Assembly: GCA_934591845.1 (NCBI GenBank)
Contig: CAKTPO010000022.1
Location: 1-35,768 of the forward strand
DNA: 35,768 bases
Reading direction: 5' to 3'
DNA from: an uncultured Oscillospiraceae bacterium
GTDB taxonomy: Bacteria > Bacillota > Clostridia > Oscillospirales > Oscillospiraceae
Shown: positions 6,292 through 15,370 of the stretch, in pieces
Layout of the letters: the number at the start of each line of letters is the position of its first letter
Position numbering within the stretch: position 1 is the stretch's first letter
The notes under the pieces: model-generated
The model's database searches: none
The model's input: only the letters and a program-made list of their open reading frames with translations
What the model was told of the DNA's origin: nothing
Program-made: the position numbers and the translations under genes

Positions 6292-7176
6292 TTACTCTAC
6301 ACGGATCAGGTTGTAGTCTTTGGTTCCAACGCCCAGCTCCGCAGCGGCATCGATGGTGTGGGTGCCGTGGCGGGTGTTGATGCGCTCCAACAGATGATCC
6401 CGGCCCGGGTCTTTGGAGGCCAGTACCAGATCAATGCAGGCCTGGTCCAGGGCCACGGGGTCTAAGGAGGAGAGGATACCAATGTCTTTCATGCAGGGGT
6501 CTTCTGCAATGGCGCAGCAGTCGCAGTCCACGCTCATGTTGCACATGATGTTGACAAAGGCCATGTTGCCCTTGAAGAAGGAGACCACACTGCTGGCGGC
6601 ATCGGCCATGCTTTCCAGAAAATCATCCTGGGGGGCCACATTGTCCCAAAGCTTGTATTGGTCGTCGGTCTTTCCTGCAGAGTGGATATAGGCCTTTCCG
6701 GCGCTGGAAGCGCAGCCGATGGACAGCTGCTTTAGTGCCCCGCCAAAGCCGCCCATGGGGTGGCCCTTAAAGTGGGAGAGCACCAGCATGGAATCGTAGT
6801 TGGCAAGATTTTTTCCCACCAGATTCTTGTGGATCTGCTTGCCGCCCGGAATGGGCAGTTCCAGATCCGGGCCCTCGCTGTCCATGAGGTCTACCGGGAA
6901 ATAGTGGCTCCAACCGTGGTATTCCAGAAGCTTCAAGTGCTTGTCCGTGGTGTTCCGGGCACCGTCATAGGCGGTGTTGCACTCTACAATGGTGCCGCCT
7001 ACGGCATCAATGGTGGGCTTCATAAATTCGGGCCGGAGGAAATTCTGGTTGCCCTTTTCACCGGAGTGGACCTTGATGGCCACCTTGCCGGGGAGCTCCT
7101 TGTTCAGAAGCTTCAAGAGTTTGGTCACGTTTTCCGGGGTGAGGACGGGGGTAAAATATACGTTTGCTTTTTCCAT
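6292..7176 (-). CDS. DUF362 domain protein
   Basis: A 294-residue soluble protein with the DUF362 fold over most of its length. Recognisable stretches include VAIKVHSGEKGN near the start, a central LVLSHFKGHPMGGFGGALKQ and the cysteine cluster CNMSVDCDCC near residue 212, followed by a late block with LDPVALDQACIDLV. The ferredoxin-like 2[4Fe-4S] domain that some family members carry is missing; only the local Cys cluster could bind a metal or Fe-S centre. Function is unknown; the family is common in anaerobes and often assumed to be redox-linked. ATG 7176 follows AAGGAGG at an 8-base distance. It is monocistronic, with a promoter near 7240-7270 and a strong terminator at 6237-6276. Confidence 0.88.
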   Translation of the reverse strand: MEKANVYFTPVLTPENVTKLLKLLNKELPGKVAIKVHSGEKGNQNFLRPEFMKPTIDAVGGTIVECNTAYDGARNTTDKHLKLLEYHGWSHYFPVDLMDSEGPDLELPIPGGKQIHKNLVGKNLANYDSMLVLSHFKGHPMGGFGGALKQLSIGCASSAGKAYIHSAGKTDDQYKLWDNVAPQDDFLESMADAASSVVSFFKGNMAFVNIMCNMSVDCDCCAIAEDPCMKDIGILSSLDPVALDQACIDLVLASKDPGRDHLLERINTRHGTHTIDAAAELGVGTKDYNLIRVE

Positions 7177-7239
7177 AAGTCAAACCTCCTTCATGGGAAG
7201 CGGAATAGAATATGGCCTGGGCTTCCCTTGCTGTCTGCA

Positions 7240-7270
7240 TTTATAGTACTATACCCCGGACGGATGTCAA
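7240..7270 (-). promoter_or_regulatory. Likely promoter of the DUF362 gene
   Basis: The minus strand shows a perfect -35 TTGACA (7265-7270). The -10 is uncertain: TACTAT (7243-7248) at 16 bases, or TATAAA (7240-7245) at 19 bases. Confidence 0.55.
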
Positions 7271-7374
7271 GAATTTTTTTATCGGTTTGTTTTGTGGCTT
7301 TGGGGAAAACTGGTATTGGCAGGGGCCTGGGAACAAACCGTCGGCGGTACCGGTGGATTTCATGGTTGCCTCCC

Positions 7375-7403
7375 TTGTGTTTCCGGGGAAACCGTGGTAT
7401 AAT
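7375..7403 (+). promoter_or_regulatory. Promoter of the LRR lipoprotein gene
   Basis: TATAAT (7398-7403) is preceded at 17 bases by a poor -35 TTGTGT (7375-7380). The spacer contains the dyad TTTCC/GGAAA, which might be an operator. Confidence 0.5.
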
Positions 7404-7456
7404 GCTTTTGTTTCTGCCTATTTATTGTGTATGATTGTGCTGCAAGGAGAAGTCAG

Positions 7457-8920
7457 ATGAAAAAATGGATGTTTGCGGCATCTGTGATGCTGCTGTTTTT
7501 GCTGTCCGGCTGCGGAAAAGAGGAGGCCGTGGAGACGACAAGGGATTCCACAGCCCCTGTGGAATCCCTTTCCATGGTGGTCACCGAGGATACCATCGGG
7601 GAGTTGGAGCAGTATCCCGATTTGCGCCAACTGGATTTGAGGGGCAGCCGCTGCTACGCCGCCATTGAAGAATACAAATCCCGCCACCCGGAAGTGGAGG
7701 TCACTTATAACGTCACCCTGGGCAATCAGCAGGTCTCTACGGAGGCGGAGACCCTGGAATTGGAGCCGGAGGATACGGACTTTGACCGGCTCATGGAGGA
7801 CCTGCAATATTTGCCAAAGCTTCGGCAGGTCACGCTGGAGGGAACGGCACTGACCCGAGAGGAGCTTTCCCAGCTGCGGGACACTTACGAAGAAACCGCC
7901 TTTACCTGCCAGTTCTCCATTCTGGGAACCACTTACCCGGAGGATACCCAGGAGCTTCACTTGTCCCAAATGACAGGGGCGGAAGCGGCGGAAGTGGCGG
8001 AAGTCCTGCAGAGGCTTCCCATGCTTCAAATCGTTGAGCTGATGGACGGGGAGGACAAAAGCCAACTGACCCTTGAAGATGTAGCCAAGCTTCAAAAAGC
8101 TGTTCCCGGGGCCAAGTTCCATTATAGCTTTGATTTGTTTGGCAAGCGGGTCTCCACTTTGGATGAGCGCATTGAGTTTAAGAACAAACGCCTGGGAGAT
8201 GCCCGGGAGGAGGAACTGCGGCAGGCCCTGGATGTACTGAAAGACTGCAAGTATATGCTTCTGGAAAGCTGCCGGTTCAGCGACGAGGTTCTGGCCCAGT
8301 TGCGGGAGGACTACCGGGGCCAGACCAAAATCGTCTGGCGGATCTTCTTTGCCAAGTCCGGCAGCTGCCTGACGGACCGGACGGTGCTGCGGTATGTGTA
8401 CAACGTGTACAACAGTACCGTCAAAAAGCTCCAATACTGCGAGGATGTGGAGTATATTGACTTTGGCCACAACGAGGCCCTGTCTGATTGGAGCTGGGTG
8501 GCCAACATGCCGAATCTGAAAGCCATTATTGTCTCCGGCTCCATTATTAAGGATCTGACTCCCTTTGAAAATTGCAAAAAGCTGGAATTTCTGGAACTTT
8601 CCAACTGCGGCCTGCTGACGGACATCACCCCTCTTTCTCAGTGTGAAAGCCTGAAGCGGCTGAACATCAGCTATACCAAGGTAGAAGATCTGTCCCCTCT
8701 GGATGATCTTCCTCTGGAATGCTTTGTCTATGTGAAGCCCAAGGCCAGCCAGGAGGAATTGGAGCGGTTTGATGAGCTCCACCCGGAGTGCGTGACCTCT
8801 TACGAAAATAACGAGTACGGCTACCCCTGGCGTTATGAGCAGGACGGCAGTTTCACACCGGCCTATGCGGAGCTTAAAGAGGTCTTTGGCTATCCCAATG
8901 CCAAGGATACACTGTGGTAA
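7457..8920 (+). CDS. Leucine-rich-repeat lipoprotein with internal repeats
   Basis: A 487-residue exported lipoprotein: a basic hydrophobic leader ends in the lipobox L-S-G-C with Cys19. ATG 7457 has AAGGAG seven bases upstream. Residues 45-317 appear to hold four degenerate units of about 65 residues, each with a leucine-rich strand (such as LRQLDLRGS or LRQVTLEGT), a helix with an EEL..L-like pattern, and a strand pattern like VTYNVTLGNQQVST or FHYSFDLFGKRVST. Residues 330-420 are classical LRRs of the internalin-like kind (LKAIIVSGSIIKDLTPF, LEFLELSN, LKRLNISYTKVEDLSPL). Such proteins bind proteins or glycans at the cell surface; the partner is unknown. It precedes ktrB with no terminator between, though ktrB has its own promoter. 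Confidence 0.85.
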   Translation: MKKWMFAASVMLLFLLSGCGKEEAVETTRDSTAPVESLSMVVTEDTIGELEQYPDLRQLDLRGSRCYAAIEEYKSRHPEVEVTYNVTLGNQQVSTEAETLELEPEDTDFDRLMEDLQYLPKLRQVTLEGTALTREELSQLRDTYEETAFTCQFSILGTTYPEDTQELHLSQMTGAEAAEVAEVLQRLPMLQIVELMDGEDKSQLTLEDVAKLQKAVPGAKFHYSFDLFGKRVSTLDERIEFKNKRLGDAREEELRQALDVLKDCKYMLLESCRFSDEVLAQLREDYRGQTKIVWRIFFAKSGSCLTDRTVLRYVYNVYNSTVKKLQYCEDVEYIDFGHNEALSDWSWVANMPNLKAIIVSGSIIKDLTPFENCKKLEFLELSNCGLLTDITPLSQCESLKRLNISYTKVEDLSPLDDLPLECFVYVKPKASQEELERFDELHPECVTSYENNEYGYPWRYEQDGSFTPAYAELKEVFGYPNAKDTLW

Positions 8921-8933
8921 AGAATAAAAAACC

Positions 8934-8961
8934 TTGCAAACCGGGAAAAGATTGGTATAAT
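8934..8961 (+). promoter_or_regulatory. Promoter of the ktrB-ktrA run
   Basis: TTGCAA (8934-8939), a 16-base spacer and TATAAT (8956-8961). Transcription would start near 8968, which rules out the in-frame start at 8966 for ktrB. The leader has no room for a ydaO riboswitch. Confidence 0.75.
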
Positions 8962-9004
8962 AGCCGTGAAATCCGTTTTTTATGGTAAAAAGGAGATGCG
9001 TACC

Positions 9005-10384
9005 ATGCGTCTTAGAAATCGAATTCTGCTTTGGCTGAGAAAGCGGCGGGGAAAACCCATGAGTCCCATGCAGATCATCGCCATGAGTTTTGCGGTGATC
9101 ATCGCCCTGGGTACTTTCCTGCTGACCCTGCCCATTGCCGCCCGGAACGGACAGGCTACCCCGGTTCTCCCGGCCCTGTTTACCGCCACCTCCGCCACCT
9201 GTGTCACCGGGCTGACCCCCTTTGACACCTGGAGCCAGTGGTCCGGCTTCGGTCAGGCGGTGCTGCTGTGCCTCATTGAGGTGGGGGGGCTGGGCTTTAT
9301 GTCCATGGCCACGCTGTTCGTCTTTCTGTTCCGCAGGCGGGTGGGCTTAAAGCAGCGGATGGTCATGGCCCAGGCGCTGAGTCTCAACGACATGGAGGGC
9401 GTGGTCCGGCTGCAACGGACGGTTCTCTACGGAAGCCTTAGCGTGGAGACCTTGGGCGCATTGATCCTGATGCTGCATTTCTGGCCCCGGTTTGGGCTGA
9501 AACACGCCCTGTGGCTGGGGGTATTCCACTCCGTTTCTGCTTTTTGCAACGCCGGTTTTGATATTTTCGGCTTTTTAGAGCCCGGGGCCAGCCTGGGCCT
9601 GTTTCAGGATGACCCGGTGGTGCTGCTGACCCTGGGAGCCCTGGTGGTCATCGGAGGCCTGGGCTTTCTGGTGTGGGAGGAACTGTCAGAGCGAAAGCCC
9701 TTCCGCAGGATGACGGTTTATTGCCGCCTGGTGCTGTGTACCACCCTGGCCCTGCTGGTTGTGGGCTGGGTGCTGACCTGCCTGTTGGAGTGGAACAATC
9801 CCCAGACCCTGGGGGCGTTGCCTGTGGGGCAGAAGCTTTTGGGGGGCCTTTTTCAGTCCGCAACCCTGCGTACCGCGGGCTTTGCGGCCCTGGATCAGGC
9901 AAAGCTCACCGAGGGGGGCAAGGCAGTCTCTATGTTGCTGATGCTCATTGGCGGCTCCTCCGGCTCCACCGCCGGCGGCCTGAAAACCGTGACCTTTGTG
10001 GTGCTGGCCCTGTTCCTGAGCGCAAGACTCCGGGGCAAGGGCACGGTGTGCGCATTCCAGCGCACCATCCCGGACGGCCAGGTTCTGGATGCCATGACCA
10101 TTGCCATGACCATGGTGCTGCTGGCATTCTTTGGGGCGGTGTTCATCTGCGCCACCTCTCCCGTGAGCTTTGCCAATGGGCTGTTTGAGGCGGTATCCGC
10201 ACTGGCCACGGTGGGCCTTACCGCCGGGACTACAGGTAGCCTCAGTGTTCCTGCCCAGTGTCTTATTATCCTATATATGTATTTTGGCCGTGTGGGCGTG
10301 CTGACCATCAGCCTGGGCTTCCTGTCAGGAGACCGGGCCACGGAGCGGTTCCGCTACGCCCAGACCAGCCTGTTGATCGGCTAA
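9005..10384 (+). CDS. ktrB: KtrB-type potassium/sodium uptake channel subunit
   Basis: A 459-residue membrane protein of the TrkH/KtrB family. The four filter loops are CVTGLTP (66-72), FCNAGFD (180-186), LRTAGF (288-293) and ATVGLTAG (401-408), with FGRVG (427-431) near the end. The gate-region loop GGSSGSTAGGLK (317-328) is typical of KtrB. A short basic N-terminus leads directly into the first membrane helix, unlike TrkH. ATG 9005 lies 9 bases after AAGGAG; upstream in-frame starts overlap that site or the transcription start. It would form a channel gated by the KtrA ring encoded next. Confidence 0.95.
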   Translation: MRLRNRILLWLRKRRGKPMSPMQIIAMSFAVIIALGTFLLTLPIAARNGQATPVLPALFTATSATCVTGLTPFDTWSQWSGFGQAVLLCLIEVGGLGFMSMATLFVFLFRRRVGLKQRMVMAQALSLNDMEGVVRLQRTVLYGSLSVETLGALILMLHFWPRFGLKHALWLGVFHSVSAFCNAGFDIFGFLEPGASLGLFQDDPVVLLTLGALVVIGGLGFLVWEELSERKPFRRMTVYCRLVLCTTLALLVVGWVLTCLLEWNNPQTLGALPVGQKLLGGLFQSATLRTAGFAALDQAKLTEGGKAVSMLLMLIGGSSGSTAGGLKTVTFVVLALFLSARLRGKGTVCAFQRTIPDGQVLDAMTIAMTMVLLAFFGAVFICATSPVSFANGLFEAVSALATVGLTAGTTGSLSVPAQCLIILYMYFGRVGVLTISLGFLSGDRATERFRYAQTSLLIG

Positions 10385-10395
10385 GGAGGTAAATG

Positions 10396-11043
10396 ATGAA
10401 ATCTTACGTAGTGATTGGCTTGGGCCGCTTTGGGGCATCTCTGGCCCAGCAGCTGTGCAAGCTGGGGGCGGAGGTGCTGGCCCTGGATGTCCGGGGAGAC
10501 CTGGTGCAGCAGATCGCCCAGAATGTGACCCATGCGGTGGTGGGCGATGCCCAGGATAAGGAAGTTCTGAAAGCCCTGGGTGTCCGGAATCTGGATTGCG
10601 CCGTTATCGCCATCGGTGACAATCTGGCGGCCTCGGTGCTCATCACCATGAACTTAAAAGAGTTGGGTGTGCCCTTTGTGGTCTGCAAGGCCCATGACGA
10701 TACCCACCGCCGGGTGCTGGAAAAACTGGGGGTAGACCGGGTGCTGATCCCGGAGCAGGAGTCTGCCCAACGGCTGGCCAGAACCCTGAACAGCCACAAT
10801 GTGCTGGATTACATCGAACTTTCCGAGGATTTTGGCATTCTGGATGTGCCCGCCCCTGCCGGTTGGGTGGGGAAGACCCTCAGAGAGCTGAACGTCCGGG
10901 CCAAGCTGGGCGTGAACATTATTGCCGTAGAAAACGGCGGCAAGACCAATGTGTCTCCCAGTGCGGACTATGCCGTCTGTGCCGGGGATACGCTGGTGGT
11001 ATTGGGGGACAGTATTGCCCTGGAAAAGGTGCAGAAGCTGTGA
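10396..11043 (+). CDS. ktrA: KtrA-type NAD/nucleotide-binding regulator of K+ uptake
   Basis: A 215-residue cytoplasmic RCK protein, one RCK_N plus one RCK_C domain, the normal KtrA length. The Rossmann motif GLGRFG (8-13) and the acidic D31 at the end of strand 2 are present, and the C-terminal domain begins near residue 134. KtrA octamers bind ATP/ADP and, in the C domain, often c-di-AMP, to gate KtrB. The ktrB stop codon is part of the AAGGAGG ribosome site. Of two adjacent ATGs (10393, 10396) I prefer the second for spacing. The next gene overlaps its stop by one base. Confidence 0.95.
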   Translation: MKSYVVIGLGRFGASLAQQLCKLGAEVLALDVRGDLVQQIAQNVTHAVVGDAQDKEVLKALGVRNLDCAVIAIGDNLAASVLITMNLKELGVPFVVCKAHDDTHRRVLEKLGVDRVLIPEQESAQRLARTLNSHNVLDYIELSEDFGILDVPAPAGWVGKTLRELNVRAKLGVNIIAVENGGKTNVSPSADYAVCAGDTLVVLGDSIALEKVQKL

Positions 11044-11792
11044 TGGAAGAACGGATCACATCCCGAAAAAATCCCCTTGTCCAACAGACCAGAAAACTTC
11101 TGACTTCCCGTAAAGCCCGGCGGGAACTGGGGTTGTTCGTTTCTGACGGAACAAAACTACTGGAAGAAGCGGTGCGGCACTGCCTGGGGCTGGAAACCGT
11201 CTTTTTGTCCGACGGGGTAGAGGCCCAGGTGCCGGAAAACTGCCGGGTCATTCGGGTGAGCCGGGAGGTCATGGAGGCCATTTCCCCCATGGAGACCCCC
11301 CAGGGGGCGGTATTTCTGTGCCGCCTGCCTCAGGAGGTACCCTTTCAGCCGGAAAAAGGCATGCTGCTGCTGGACGGCATTCAGGACCCGGGCAATCTGG
11401 GCACCATTTTAAGAACCGCCGATGCCTGGAATGTAAAGGTTGCTCTTTTGGAGGGCTGCGCCGACCCCTTTAGCCATAAGGTGGTGCGTTCCAGCATGGG
11501 GGCGGTGTTCCGCCGGGATGTGGCGGTGACCACCTGGGCCCAGGCCCGGGCCGCCTTGCAGCAGGCGGGCATTCCCGTTGCCGTCACGGCCCTGAATGCC
11601 CAGGCCCGGGACATCCGCAGTGCTTCGGTAGGCACTATGGCGGTGGTCATCGGCAGCGAGGGCCAGGGTGTCCGGCAGGAGGTCTTGCAGGCAGCGGATG
11701 AGGCCCTGATCATTCCCATGAATCCCCATTGCGAGTCCCTGAATGCCGCAGTAGCCGCCACGGCGGTCATGTGGCAGATGGGGAAAATCTAA
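11043..11792 (+). CDS. TrmH/SpoU-family RNA 2'-O-methyltransferase
   Basis: A 249-residue methyltransferase of the SPOUT superfamily that would use S-adenosylmethionine to methylate a ribose in rRNA or tRNA. The N-terminal 90 residues are a SpoU substrate-binding-like domain beginning with TSRKNPLVQQTRKL. The knotted catalytic domain shows motif 1 DPGNLGTILRTA (115-126), motif 2 VIGSEGQGV (202-210) and motif 3 IPM plus HCESLNAAVA (224-238). The catalytic Arg and Asn are in motif 1 and the Glu in motif 2. ATG 11043 shares its A with the ktrA stop (TGATG). It resembles the YsgA/RlmB group rather than tRNA Gm18 TrmH, but the exact target cannot be assigned. Confidence 0.92.
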   Translation: MEERITSRKNPLVQQTRKLLTSRKARRELGLFVSDGTKLLEEAVRHCLGLETVFLSDGVEAQVPENCRVIRVSREVMEAISPMETPQGAVFLCRLPQEVPFQPEKGMLLLDGIQDPGNLGTILRTADAWNVKVALLEGCADPFSHKVVRSSMGAVFRRDVAVTTWAQARAALQQAGIPVAVTALNAQARDIRSASVGTMAVVIGSEGQGVRQEVLQAADEALIIPMNPHCESLNAAVAATAVMWQMGKI

Positions 11793-11821
11793 ACACAGAA
11801 AACCGGAGAGGAGGAGCCGGA

Positions 11822-13021
11822 ATGCGATTATACTGGCTGTGGCTTGCCCAGAAAACAGAAGTAAACAACGCCGTAAAAAAGACTCTGATCGAGCATTTCG
11901 GCGGGCCGGAGGACCTGTTTTTTGCCAGGAAAGAGGACTATCTGGAACTGCACATCCAGGGCCTTAAGGAAAACGGCCTGGAAGCGCTGTGCGACAAAGA
12001 CCTTTCCCCGGCGGAGGAGCTGCTGACCCAGTGCGCCAAGCTGGGCCTGGGGGTGCTTCCCTTTGGAGGCCCAGGGTATCCGGACCGACTTCGGCAGATT
12101 TTTGACCCGCCTACGGTGCTATACTACAAAGGAACCCTTCCCCAGTGGGACAAGTTGCCTGTGGTAGCCCTGGTGGGCACCCGGAAATCCTCGATTTACG
12201 GAAATCAGACCGCTCGGCGCATCGGCAAGGAGATTGCACGGCAGGGTGGCCTTTTGGTGTCCGGCCTTGCCCAGGGCATTGATGCCCAGGCCATGGCAGG
12301 GGCCCTGGAAGAAGGATTCCCGGTGGTGGGGGTTCTGGGCTGCGGGGCGGACATTGTTTATCCCAGGGCCAATCGGGAGCTGTTTTCCCAGACGGAGCGC
12401 CTGGGGTGCATTCTATCGGAGTTCATCCCAGGGACACCGCCGCTTAAACAGAATTTCCCCCGGCGCAACCGAATCATCAGCGGCCTGAGCTGCGGTGTGG
12501 TGGTGGTAGAAGCGCCGGAACACAGCGGGGCGCTGCTTACCGCTTCCCGGGCGCTGGAACAGGGCCGGGATGTATTTGTGGTGCCGGGAAATGTGGACAT
12601 GGCCTCTTTCCGGGGCTCCCACCAGCTGCTGCGGAACGGGGCTATCGCCGTGGCCTCGGGAGAAGACGTGATGGCCGAGTATACGGGCATTTATCCGGAA
12701 AAGCTCTCCCGGGCTGCCGCCCCGGCCCCTGTAAAACAGGAAAAAACGGTGCAAAAACCGGCTGTTTCCAAAAAATTAAAAGAAAAAACCATTGACAACG
12801 GCCCGTCCAGGCCGTATAGTGAACAAAATGATGCCCTTGCGGGGCTTACTCCCCTGGAACAGGCCGTCATGGCCGCCATTGGGGAGGAGGTAGCCGAGGT
12901 GGATGACGTGATCGCCCGGGTGGGCAGATCCTCCGGGGAAGTCCTGGGGGTGCTCACCATGCTGGAAATCAAAAAGCGCATCCTGCGGCACCCGGGAAAA
13001 CGGGTATCCCGTCAGGGATGA
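11822..13021 (+). CDS. dprA: DprA/Smf, DNA-processing protein
   Basis: A 399-residue cytoplasmic protein that binds incoming single-stranded DNA and loads RecA in transformation. An N-terminal helical region (1-75) is followed by the Rossmann DprA core: VALVGTRKSSIYG (115-127), SGLAQGID (147-154), GCGADIVYP (173-181), NRIISGLS (216-223) and VVPGNVDMASFRGSHQLL (253-270). A linker of about 45 residues rich in Lys, Ala and Pro leads to a C-terminal winged helix (about 335-399). ATG 11822 has GGAGG seven bases upstream. It lies 29 bases after the methyltransferase gene and 33 before topA, a common Firmicutes arrangement (dprA-topA-trmFO). Confidence 0.95.
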   Translation: MRLYWLWLAQKTEVNNAVKKTLIEHFGGPEDLFFARKEDYLELHIQGLKENGLEALCDKDLSPAEELLTQCAKLGLGVLPFGGPGYPDRLRQIFDPPTVLYYKGTLPQWDKLPVVALVGTRKSSIYGNQTARRIGKEIARQGGLLVSGLAQGIDAQAMAGALEEGFPVVGVLGCGADIVYPRANRELFSQTERLGCILSEFIPGTPPLKQNFPRRNRIISGLSCGVVVVEAPEHSGALLTASRALEQGRDVFVVPGNVDMASFRGSHQLLRNGAIAVASGEDVMAEYTGIYPEKLSRAAAPAPVKQEKTVQKPAVSKKLKEKTIDNGPSRPYSEQNDALAGLTPLEQAVMAAIGEEVAEVDDVIARVGRSSGEVLGVLTMLEIKKRILRHPGKRVSRQG

Positions 13022-13054
13022 CCCGGGAAGAAAACAAGGTAAAGGAAGTATCTC

Positions 13055-15370
13055 ATGGGCAAATCCAACAATCTGGTGATCGTTGAGTCGCCTTCTAAAG
13101 CAAAAACCATCGGCAAGTACTTAGGGCCGGACTATGTGGTAAAAGCCAGCATGGGCCACCTGCGGGACCTGCCCAAAAGCAGAATGGGTGTAGACCTGGA
13201 GCATGATTTTACGCCGGAGTATCTGCCTGTCCGGGGCAAGGAAGCCCTGATCAAAGAACTGAAAGCAGCCGCCGCCCAGGCGGATACCGTCTATCTGGCA
13301 ACGGACCCTGACCGTGAGGGAGAGGCCATTTCCTGGCACCTGAAAGAGCTTTTGAAGCTGCCGGAAGAAAAGGCCCACCGGGTCACCTTCCATGAAATCA
13401 CCCAGCGGGTGGTGAAGGACTCCATTCAGCACCCCCGGGAAATCGACTACGATTTGGTGGATGCCCAGCAGGCCCGCCGGATCCTGGACCGGATCGTGGG
13501 CTATGAGCTCTCCCCCTTGCTGTGGAAAAAGGTTCGCCGGGGCCTGTCTGCCGGACGGGTGCAGAGTGTGGCCACCCGGATGGTAGTGGACCGGGAGGAG
13601 GAGATCCGTGCCTTTCAGCCCAAGGAGTATTGGACACTGGATGTGACCCTGAACCGCCTGGAAAAACCCGGCTCTTTTGTGGCCCATTATTATGGAGAAG
13701 AAAAGAAGCGGGAGCTTCAGAACGAGGCGGAGACCCTGGCGGTGGTGGGGGACATTACAGGAAAGCCCTTTACCGTTACCAATGTGAAAAAGGCGGAGAA
13801 AAAGCGTTCCGCAGCACCTCCTTTTACCACCTCTACTTTGCAGCAGGAGGCCTCCCGGAAGCTGAATATGACCCCCAAAAAGACCATGATGGTGGCCCAG
13901 CAGCTCTATGAGGGCGTGGACGTGGAGGAGGAAGGCACTCTGGGCCTGATCACCTATATGCGTACCGACTCCCTGCGGCTCAGCGACGAGGCCATGGCGG
14001 CGGCAGCGGACTTTATTTCCCACCGCTACGGTCAGCAGTATTACTATGGAAAGTTCCATGTGTATAAGACCAAAAAAGATGCCCAGGATGCCCACGAGGC
14101 CATTCGGCCCACCCATGTGGAGCTGGACCCGGAGCGGGTGCGGGGTAGCCTGACCCCGGATCAGTATCGGCTGTATAAGCTGATTTGGAGCCGATTTTTG
14201 GCCAGCCAGATGGCCAATGCCCTGTATGACACCGTATCCATTGATACGGTCTGCGCTGGGCATACCTTCCGTTCCAGCCACCAGAGTCTGCGCTTCCCCG
14301 GCTTTATTGCCGTCTATGAGGAGGGCCGGGACGATGAGGGCGAGGCCCTGGGTTCCCCCCTGCCGGATCTTCAGGAGGGAGAGCAGGCCCAGGCCACGGC
14401 CATGGACAAGCAGCAGCACTTTACCCAGCCTCCGGCCCGGTATACCGAGGCCACTCTGGTCAAGGCCATGGAAGAACAGGGCGTTGGCCGCCCCTCTACC
14501 TACGCCGCCACCATTTCCACCATTGAAGACCGGGACTATGTGGTCAAGCAGGACAAGCGCCTGGCCCCCACGGCCCTGGGCGAGGTGGTTACGGGACTGA
14601 TGAAAGAGCGGTTCCAGGACATTGTGGATGTGGGCTTTACCGCCAGTATGGAAAACAAGCTGGATGCCGTAGAGGCGGGCCAGCAGAACTGGAAGGCATT
14701 GCTGGCAGACTTCTACCAGGACTTTGAAAAAGAGATGAAAGATGCGGAGCAGGCCCTGGAGGGCGTGCGCCTGAAAGTGCCGGAAGAGGAGACCGATGAG
14801 GTCTGTGAGCTTTGCGGCAGAAAAATGGTCATTAAAATGGGCCGTTTCGGCAAATTCCTGGCCTGTCCCGGTTTCCCGGAGTGCAAAAACGCCAAGCCCC
14901 TGGTTGAGCGGATGCCCGGTCGTTGCCCCAAGTGCGGCAGTGGGATGCTCAAGCGGAAGTCCAAGCGGGGCTATGCCTACTATGCCTGTGAGCGTGGGGC
15001 GGAGTGCGGCTTTATGACCTGGGACGTCCCCACGGCGGAGGACTGCCCCGAGTGCGGCCAGACCATGTTCAAAAAATCCGGCAAGGGCCGGATGAAGCCT
15101 TTCTGCATCAACGAAAAATGCCCCCGATTCCTGCCGGAAGACCAGCGGGGCTACTATAAAAAGAAGCCCACCGGCGACCCGGAAAACCCGGAGGAGCCTC
15201 AGAATGGAGAGGAAGCGGCGGAAAAACCGGCGGCCAAGAAGACCACTGCGAAAAAAGCCACCGCCAAAAAGGCCCCGGCCAAGAAGACGGCCGCTAAAAA
15301 GACCACGGCTGAAAAGGCCAAGGCCCCTGCAAAGAAAGCGGCCACCAAGACGAAGAAGGAGAGCACCTGA
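13055..15370 (+). CDS. topA: DNA topoisomerase I (type IA)
   Basis: A 771-residue enzyme that relaxes negative supercoils through a transient 5'-phosphotyrosine link. The TOPRIM domain is at the start, with VESPSKAKTIGKYL (about 9-22) and the metal-binding DPDREGEAI. The catalytic tyrosine is Y301 in the sequence ITYMRTDS. Three zinc-ribbon units of the CxxC...C...C kind lie between C584 and about C689. The tail (about 725-771) is a low-complexity Lys/Ala/Thr stretch resembling a histone H1 tail, which would add non-specific DNA affinity. ATG 13055 has a GGAAG-type ribosome site. Its stop overlaps the trmFO start by one base (TGATG). Confidence 0.98.
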   Translation: MGKSNNLVIVESPSKAKTIGKYLGPDYVVKASMGHLRDLPKSRMGVDLEHDFTPEYLPVRGKEALIKELKAAAAQADTVYLATDPDREGEAISWHLKELLKLPEEKAHRVTFHEITQRVVKDSIQHPREIDYDLVDAQQARRILDRIVGYELSPLLWKKVRRGLSAGRVQSVATRMVVDREEEIRAFQPKEYWTLDVTLNRLEKPGSFVAHYYGEEKKRELQNEAETLAVVGDITGKPFTVTNVKKAEKKRSAAPPFTTSTLQQEASRKLNMTPKKTMMVAQQLYEGVDVEEEGTLGLITYMRTDSLRLSDEAMAAAADFISHRYGQQYYYGKFHVYKTKKDAQDAHEAIRPTHVELDPERVRGSLTPDQYRLYKLIWSRFLASQMANALYDTVSIDTVCAGHTFRSSHQSLRFPGFIAVYEEGRDDEGEALGSPLPDLQEGEQAQATAMDKQQHFTQPPARYTEATLVKAMEEQGVGRPSTYAATISTIEDRDYVVKQDKRLAPTALGEVVTGLMKERFQDIVDVGFTASMENKLDAVEAGQQNWKALLADFYQDFEKEMKDAEQALEGVRLKVPEEETDEVCELCGRKMVIKMGRFGKFLACPGFPECKNAKPLVERMPGRCPKCGSGMLKRKSKRGYAYYACERGAECGFMTWDVPTAEDCPECGQTMFKKSGKGRMKPFCINEKCPRFLPEDQRGYYKKKPTGDPENPEEPQNGEEAAEKPAAKKTTAKKATAKKAPAKKTAAKKTTAEKAKAPAKKAATKTKKEST

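Noticed and set aside
13121..14419. 432-codon minus-strand frame opposite topA
   Set aside because: Antisense shadow of a well-conserved topoisomerase gene.
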